Position numbers and translations under genes: made by a program. From Burkholderiales bacterium RIFCSPLOWO2_02_FULL_57_36 (GTDB lineage: Bacteria > Pseudomonadota > Gammaproteobacteria > Burkholderiales > Burkholderiaceae_D): a DNA stretch of 36,192 nucleotides. The stretch is from contig MESE01000146.1 of NCBI GenBank assembly GCA_001770855.1, forward strand, positions 1 to 36,192, read 5' to 3'. Under the pieces are notes generated by a model. That model worked only from the letters and a program-made list of their open reading frames with translations, was not told the origin of the DNA and made no database searches. Of the stretch, positions 31,987-36,192 are shown in pieces. Position 1 is the first letter of the stretch. Every line of letters starts with the position of its first letter.

Positions 31987-32006
31987 TTCCCATAATAGTA
32001 TAGCTA

Positions 32007-32021
32007 GTGGACAGTGTCCAC
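32007..32021. promoter_or_regulatory. Candidate TetR operator 2
   Basis: Perfect palindrome GTGGACAGTGTCCAC (7-bp arms around G32014), centred 35 bp from operator 1. It lies at the expected transcript start of tetR, and a further half-site TGTCCA occurs at 31944-31949. Confidence 0.65.
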
Positions 32022-32025
32022 AATT

Positions 32026-32676
32026 ATGAAAATGATGAGCCCGGAAATCGTTTTGCCAAAACGCAGTACCTACCGGCACGGTGATTTATATCGCGCGCTG
32101 CTTGAGGCCGGCACCCAATTGGCACGCGTCGGCGGCCCCGATGCAGTCGTGCTGCGCGAGGTCACCCGGCAAGTCGGCGTCACTCCCAATGCGGCTTACC
32201 GGCATTTTTCCGATCGGCAAGCGCTGCTGCAGGCCGTCTGCGAGGCTGCCCAGTCGGCGCTTGCCGTTGCAATCGAGGCCGAAATGGCCAAGTTGCCGAA
32301 GGAAAGCGAACCTGCAAATTCGGCACGCGCGCAATTGCGCGCGGTCGGCACCGGTTACATGCGATTCGCGCAGGCAGAACCGGGGCTGTTCCGCACGGCA
32401 TTCTCGGTACCGAACGATTTGAATACCGCGACCAGTCCGGCCAAGGCAGGCAAAAGCGGCCTGACGCCATTCCAGTTACTGGGCGCCGCTCTGGATAAGC
32501 TGGTCGAAGCAAACGCGCTGCCTGGCGAACGCCGGCCGGGCGCTGAGTTTCTGGCCTGGTCCGCGGTGCACGGCCTGGCCATGCTCGTCATCGAAGGTCC
32601 GTTGCGCGCGCTCGACGCTGTGCAGACACAAGCTATCGGCCAGCGCCTGCTGGACATGGTGGAATGGGGAATTTAA
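32026..32676 (+). CDS. TetR/AcrR-family transcriptional regulator
   Basis: A regulator of about 216 residues. The N-terminal TetR helix-turn-helix is clear (TYRHGDLYRALLEAGTQL, then VVLREVTRQVGVTPNAAYRH followed by FSDRQALLQAV). The C-terminal ligand-binding half (ARAQLRAVGTGYMRFAQAEP, LFRTAFSV, AWSAVHGLAMLVIEGPL) fits the WHG-type effector domain. The start is ambiguous: GTG 32014 lies inside operator 2, while ATGs at 32026, 32032 and 32035 follow it; none has a good ribosome site, and 32026 is chosen. It is divergent from the VOC genes and probably represses itself through the palindromes; whether it reaches the VOC promoter 70-100 bp away is open. Confidence 0.9.
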   Translation: MKMMSPEIVLPKRSTYRHGDLYRALLEAGTQLARVGGPDAVVLREVTRQVGVTPNAAYRHFSDRQALLQAVCEAAQSALAVAIEAEMAKLPKESEPANSARAQLRAVGTGYMRFAQAEPGLFRTAFSVPNDLNTATSPAKAGKSGLTPFQLLGAALDKLVEANALPGERRPGAEFLAWSAVHGLAMLVIEGPLRALDAVQTQAIGQRLLDMVEWGI

Positions 32677-32771
32677 AGCTTGTTCTTGTAAAGAATCGCC
32701 TTCGCCGAAACAATACATCGGCATTCATCGATAAGCGGCAGATCAGGCTTGTTGGTCTCCGGCCATGTGCC

Positions 32772-32807
32772 GTTCATACGATCCGTTCATACGATCCCTT
32801 CATAAGA
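32772..32807. repeat. Short tandem repeat, 13-bp unit
   Basis: GTTCATACGATCC occurs twice head-to-tail (32772-32797), followed by a decayed third copy (CTTCATAAGA). It is in the gap after tetR and may be slippage-prone. Confidence 0.7.
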
Positions 32808-32961
32808 CTTTCACGATAACGGGCACGGCCTGCGGGAAATAAAGCCGTTGTGCCTCACATAGTCATGTGATGCGCAAGCTGGGAAACAACAATATAGTCC
32901 CCCTCAGTTCCAATAGGAAACATTTAACTGGCGGAAAATCGATAACAAAAAGGGGAATAAC

Positions 32962-33876
32962 TTGAAAAAAATAGCTGCTCTATTCTTGCTGGCCATTTCA
33001 TTTTCCGCACTCGCAGCGGATGATGCCCAGCCAAACGTAGTGAAGTTTCAAGGACTTGGCTGGACGGAAGTGGAAGGCGGTTATCCAAAACAACAATACG
33101 AAATTGAAAACATCTGCTCAAGACTTCCCACAAACGACAAAACCAAGCGTTTTCGAGATCCGACAAAAAGTGAATTGCTGGCAGTTCTTAAAGCAAAAAA
33201 GTTAAGGATTTCAGGGCAACCCAGCAAATATGGAATCTGGACCGAGCAAAATCCGCAGGGCCGATGGGAACCAAGGATGCGGTGTACCCTCGACGGTGCT
33301 TGCGATGATAGTCGGAACGAGCCGGGCGCTACTGAGTCACGCAGCGTGTCGATCAGGGCAGATGTCGTCTGTGTAATCGAGCTCGGAGCGCAAGCAGCCT
33401 CGAAGGACGCGAAACGCACGATGGCCGCATCGCAGTCTGAAAGGAAAGCCGGTGCGGGCGCCTCCGCTACGCTGGTGCTCACGCAACAATCAACTGCCGC
33501 AACCGATGCGAAAAAGGCCAAAGCCGCAGCCGATCTGAAGAAAAAGAAAGACCAGGAAAACAAGAACGCCCTCGTCGCGGCAAAAAAGCTGGCGGACGAA
33601 ACCAAGGCCAAGGCCGATAAAGAAGCAGCGCGTAAAGCCGAAGGCCGCGTCGTCAATCAGACGATATTGGCCGACTCACTCGAAGAGCATCTGGCCAAGA
33701 CCTGGTGTGCACGCCGGGTCCCCGAATTTCGACAGACCATGGCAGCCGGCCGCGAAAAATTGATCAGCATAGGCTCCTGCTCTTGCAGGCCGGGCGGCGC
33801 GGCCGTCGCGCTCAGCAAGCAGTTCCGTTGCGAGTTCCCGGTCAGTTTCAGGGAATTCTCATCCGGCGCGAAATGA
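32962..33876 (+). CDS. Secreted hypothetical protein with Lys/Ala-rich helix (304 aa)
   Basis: An exported protein starting at TTG 32962 after an AGGGGAA ribosome site. The signal peptide (KKIAALFLLAISFSALA, cleaved before ADD) is clear. The N-terminal third has a globular part with several cysteines (ENICSRLPTNDKTKRF, RMRCTLDGACDD). Residues about 150-225 are a Lys/Ala/Glu-rich stretch (AKKAKAAADLKKKKDQENKN), a likely long helix like that of TolA. A small C-terminal Cys-rich part follows (KTWCARRVPEFRQTM, SIGSCSCRPGGAA). The family is not recognised. It stands alone between tetR and the VIT pseudogene; the TTG start suggests modest translation. Confidence 0.8.
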   Translation: MKKIAALFLLAISFSALAADDAQPNVVKFQGLGWTEVEGGYPKQQYEIENICSRLPTNDKTKRFRDPTKSELLAVLKAKKLRISGQPSKYGIWTEQNPQGRWEPRMRCTLDGACDDSRNEPGATESRSVSIRADVVCVIELGAQAASKDAKRTMAASQSERKAGAGASATLVLTQQSTAATDAKKAKAAADLKKKKDQENKNALVAAKKLADETKAKADKEAARKAEGRVVNQTILADSLEEHLAKTWCARRVPEFRQTMAAGREKLISIGSCSCRPGGAAVALSKQFRCEFPVSFREFSSGAK

Positions 33877-34064
33877 TCGAGCCGGACACCTGGGCGAGCC
33901 GCGATTTGCTTGCGGTTCCGCCCTGGCACGGTATCCGGAAAATTTCGATGTGACTGGGTGACCTGCATCACGCCGCCGAAATCCGGCATGTCTCTTTAAC
34001 CCTGTTTATCAACCCTTTCCGTTTCATCTGACAAGCCGGCCAGACCGGATTTCCGGAGATTTGC

Positions 34065-34522
34065 ATGTTCGCTCGCTTGTTCGCATTCATTTTGATCACC
34101 TTTGCCGCCGGAGCGGCATTTGCTCGCCACCCTTTGCCGCTGCCGCCCCATCCCATCGCGCGGCCGCTGCCTCCCCTATGGAAAGCCGCGAAGCCGAAAA
34201 ACCGATCCGGCTCCAAACCCTGCGCATCAGCAGCGAGATCAGCCGCGGCATGGCGGAAACCACGGTGCAGATGGTGTTTTTCAATCCCAACTCGCGGCCG
34301 CTTGAAGGCAATCTCCAATTTCCGCTGCTGGACGGCCAGCAAATCACGGCATTTGCGCTCGACATCGACGGCAAGCGGCGCCCGGCCGTAACGGTCGAAA
34401 AGGCCAAAGGCCGGAAAATATTTGAAGCCATTGTGAAGAGAAGCGGCGAAACCGTGTTTGTCGGCGAATTCGAAGTCAAGCCGGAGAAATCCGCTGAGGC
34501 CGGCCGCGGTGCTCTGGACTAG
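34065..34522 (+). pseudogene. VIT-domain protein, frameshifted and truncated remnant
   Basis: The first reading frame starts at ATG 34065 after CCGGAG and gives a good signal peptide (MFARLFAFILITFAAGAAFA) and a Pro-rich segment. Near 34170-34176 the frame must move by one base (one base missing, in CTCCCCTATGG) to reach MESREAEKPIRLQTLRISSE, SRGMAETTVQMVFFNPNSRP, LEGNLQFPLLDGQQITAFAL and VEKAKGRKIFEAIVKR. This second part is the start of a VIT (vault/inter-alpha-trypsin) domain. The domain then breaks off into unrelated-looking residues and a stop at 34522. VIT proteins of this kind are usually several hundred residues longer and often end in a vWA domain. The remnant is therefore broken twice. 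Confidence 0.75.
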
Positions 34523-34858
34523 CGGATCCCGCATCAGATTTTCCGGAAAGCGCTTGCCCAATTGGGGCACAGCCAGGCGCCAAGGACCCGAGCAGGAGTA
34601 AGTGATGCGTTTTGGCAATCGCCCCCAAAGAGAACTTCCTTCGAATGTAGCGGGATGCGGACAACGCGACGGCGTACCCGCTCCGGCCGGAAAAATGTGC
34701 AAGTTACTTCTGCGCAGGCCCTAAGCGGTGAACAAAGCAAATTGAATTTTTAAGGTAGCATCTCGGTATTAAGCTGGCCGCTGCCGATTGCGCGATCGTT
34801 ACCGGCGCAGCTTCCGGCACCCGCCCTATTCACCTCTATTTCCTTCTTCATCGCCAAA
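34523..34858. other. Intergenic region, nothing recognised
   Basis: About 336 bp between the VIT remnant and the MFS gene. Short open frames on both strands lack ribosome sites and known motifs. It may hold decayed remains of the VIT gene and the MFS promoter. Confidence 0.4.
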
Positions 34859-36127
34859 GTGACTCTGCCGAAATCCACAATCTCTCCCGCCTGGCGCATT
34901 GCGATATCGGGATTGATCGCGTTGTCCGTTGCCATGGGTATCGGCCGCTTTGCGTTTACGCCGCTGCTGCCGATGATGCTTCACGATGGCGTAGTGGATC
35001 TGCATAGCGGCGGCTGGCTCGCCACGGCAAATTACATCGGGTACTTCTTCGGCGCGTTATCGTGCATGGTCATCCGGGGGGAACCGGTACGCATGATTCG
35101 TTGGGGACTGGGCCTGACCATCCTGCTGACACTGGGAATGGGCATCACCATGGCCGCGCCGTTCAACAGTCTGTTATCCGGCTTGGAACAGCCGCTATGG
35201 ATGTTGCTGCGCGCAGGTTCAGGCGTCGCAAGCGCCTGGGTCGTGGTGTTTGCTTCCGGCTGGTGCCTGATGCAGTTGACCCAACTGCGAGCGCCTCGGC
35301 TCGGCGGCATTATCTACTGCGGACCCGGCATCGGCATCCTGGTCACGGGCCTGCTGGCCGGCGGTGTATCCACCATCAACTGGCGCGCGTCGAGCACATG
35401 GACCATGTTCGGAGTGCTTGCATTCGCCCTGTCCGTTCTGATCTGGCGCACGTTCAACGGCATGCCGCAAAATGCCGGCGCGCCGCCTGCGGCGGCGGGT
35501 GCCGCAAAACATACCCGCGAAAGCGCGCTCGCCGATCACAGCGCACATCGTCGGCACAAAGCTGAAAGCCGCATGCTCGCTTTCGCGTACGGGCTGTCGG
35601 GCTTCGGCTATATCATCACCGCCACCTTCCTTCCGGTGATTGCGCGCGCGGCCATGCCGGAGTCCAGGTTGCACGATCTGTTCTGGCCGCTGTTCGGCGC
35701 GTGCGTCGCAATCGGGGCGTGGCTGGCCGTGTTCATACCGGTGCACTTCGATCATCGCCGCCTGCTATGCGTTTGCTACCTGATGCAGGCGGCGGGCGTG
35801 CTTGCAAGCGTTTTGTCGCCCTCGCTCGGCGGCTTTGCAATTGGCAGTATTTTGCTCGGTTTGCCGTTTACCGCGATCACCTTGTTTGCAATGCGCGAAG
35901 CACACCGACTGGCCTTGGCTACCCAATCGCCGGCCAATCGCGTGATCGGTCTTTTAACCGCCGCTTTCGGCCTCGGCCAGATCGCCGGCCCGCCGTTGGC
36001 CACCTACCTGGTCAGGAAAACGGGCACGTTTTCACCTTCGTTGTTTGCTGCGGCAGGCGCATTGATTCTGGGAGCGGCGCTGCTGTTCCTTATTTCGAAC
36101 CGGTCGCCGGCCGGTGCGGATCACTAG
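34859..36127 (+). CDS. YbfB/YjiJ-family MFS transporter
   Basis: A 422-residue inner-membrane protein with about 12 membrane helices in two halves, split by a soluble loop at about 200-240 (GMPQNAGAPPAAAGAAKHTR). The N-terminal signature of YbfB/YjiJ proteins is present (MGIGRFAFTPLLPMML, then GGWLATANYIGYFFGAL), as is the conserved YGLSGFGYIITATFLPVIAR at the start of the second half. Substrate is unknown. The start used is GTG 34859 with no ribosome site seen; the conserved part begins soon after (AWRIAISGLIALSVAMG), so the true start must be close. It is not in an evident operon. Confidence 0.9.
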   Translation: MTLPKSTISPAWRIAISGLIALSVAMGIGRFAFTPLLPMMLHDGVVDLHSGGWLATANYIGYFFGALSCMVIRGEPVRMIRWGLGLTILLTLGMGITMAAPFNSLLSGLEQPLWMLLRAGSGVASAWVVVFASGWCLMQLTQLRAPRLGGIIYCGPGIGILVTGLLAGGVSTINWRASSTWTMFGVLAFALSVLIWRTFNGMPQNAGAPPAAAGAAKHTRESALADHSAHRRHKAESRMLAFAYGLSGFGYIITATFLPVIARAAMPESRLHDLFWPLFGACVAIGAWLAVFIPVHFDHRRLLCVCYLMQAAGVLASVLSPSLGGFAIGSILLGLPFTAITLFAMREAHRLALATQSPANRVIGLLTAAFGLGQIAGPPLATYLVRKTGTFSPSLFAAAGALILGAALLFLISNRSPAGADH

Positions 36128-36134
36128 TAGACCA

Positions 36135-36192
36135 TCACTCTTCAATTTTCGGATAAAGGTACTTCAATTTCATTCGTGCATCGGCGGTGCGG
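36135..36192 (-). CDS. Partial gene, C-terminus only (possible IS630-type transposase end)
   Basis: The minus strand ends with an open frame running off the window: RTADARMKLKYLYPKIEE followed by TGA (36135-36137). The DAR-x-KL-x2-LYP pattern resembles the C-terminus of some IS630-family transposases as I remember them, but 18 residues are too few for assignment. It is convergent with the MFS gene, 7 bp between stops. Confidence 0.4.
   Translation of the reverse strand, partial: RTADARMKLKYLYPKIEE

Noticed and set aside
33968..34702. 244-codon minus-strand frame over the VIT remnant.
   Set aside because: The plus strand carries recognisable signal-peptide and VIT sequence; the minus frame has no familiar motif.

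Overview
The window looks like chromosome of a GC-rich betaproteobacterium, most likely Burkholderiales and plausibly Oxalobacteraceae. This rests on the gene set (a giant cyclic-glucan synthase, DUF3494 ice-binding lipoproteins, OmpA and glycine-zipper envelope proteins, CsbD, DUF3309, a RIO kinase) and on strong AGGAG ribosome sites. It is inferred from family knowledge, not from a marker gene. I saw no rRNA, tRNA, CRISPR array, phage or plasmid backbone.

Layout. (1) 95-1619: a complete IS4/IS50-type insertion sequence with 19-bp terminal inverted repeats but no 9-bp target duplication. (2) 1838-2574: a small unknown gene and a twin-CBS protein. (3) 2799-11555: one gene of 2918 codons on the minus strand, a GT84-GH94 cyclic beta-1,2-glucan synthase (NdvB/ChvB type). 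It is followed by an AT-richer stretch with one orphan small gene. (4) 12502-26118: a long run of envelope and stress genes. These include a phospholipase-D-fold lipoprotein with an unknown secreted partner, BON, DUF3309, Lmo0937-type and CsbD small proteins, SlyB-like and OmpA-like proteins, two DUF3494 ice-binding lipoproteins, a PXPV-type secreted protein and a RIO kinase. Several of these units end in strong hairpins. (5) 26375-28517: an AI-2E/PerM family permease and a YgiD-type extradiol dioxygenase. (6) 28524-32676: an ECF42-type sigma factor overlapping a YCII/DGPF protein, three VOC-fold (glyoxalase/PhnB-like) genes on the same strand, and a divergent TetR regulator. (7) 32962-36192: an unknown secreted Lys/Ala-rich protein, a frameshifted and truncated VIT-domain gene, a YbfB/YjiJ-type MFS transporter, and the clipped end of another gene.

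Most notable is region 6. Two intergenic sites, one before the YCII gene and one before the first VOC gene, carry the same promoter-like motif TGTCGA-N17-CGTC. Identity extends past the core on both sides of the spacer (TGTCGATTTC ... GTTCGTCGT). The core resembles the promoter I recall being described for ECF42 sigma factors, so the sigma factor probably drives its own YCII and VOC genes. The divergent tetR has two related 15-bp palindromes in its promoter region, suggesting autoregulation. A second notable point is a glycine-zipper envelope gene (18939-20021) whose best-supported start codon is ATA.

Region 4 as a whole suggests a surface remodelled for cold, osmotic or desiccation stress: periplasmic cyclic glucans, a cardiolipin-synthase-like lipoprotein, ice-binding surface lipoproteins and peptidoglycan-binding OmpA proteins. 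This joint role is an inference from content.
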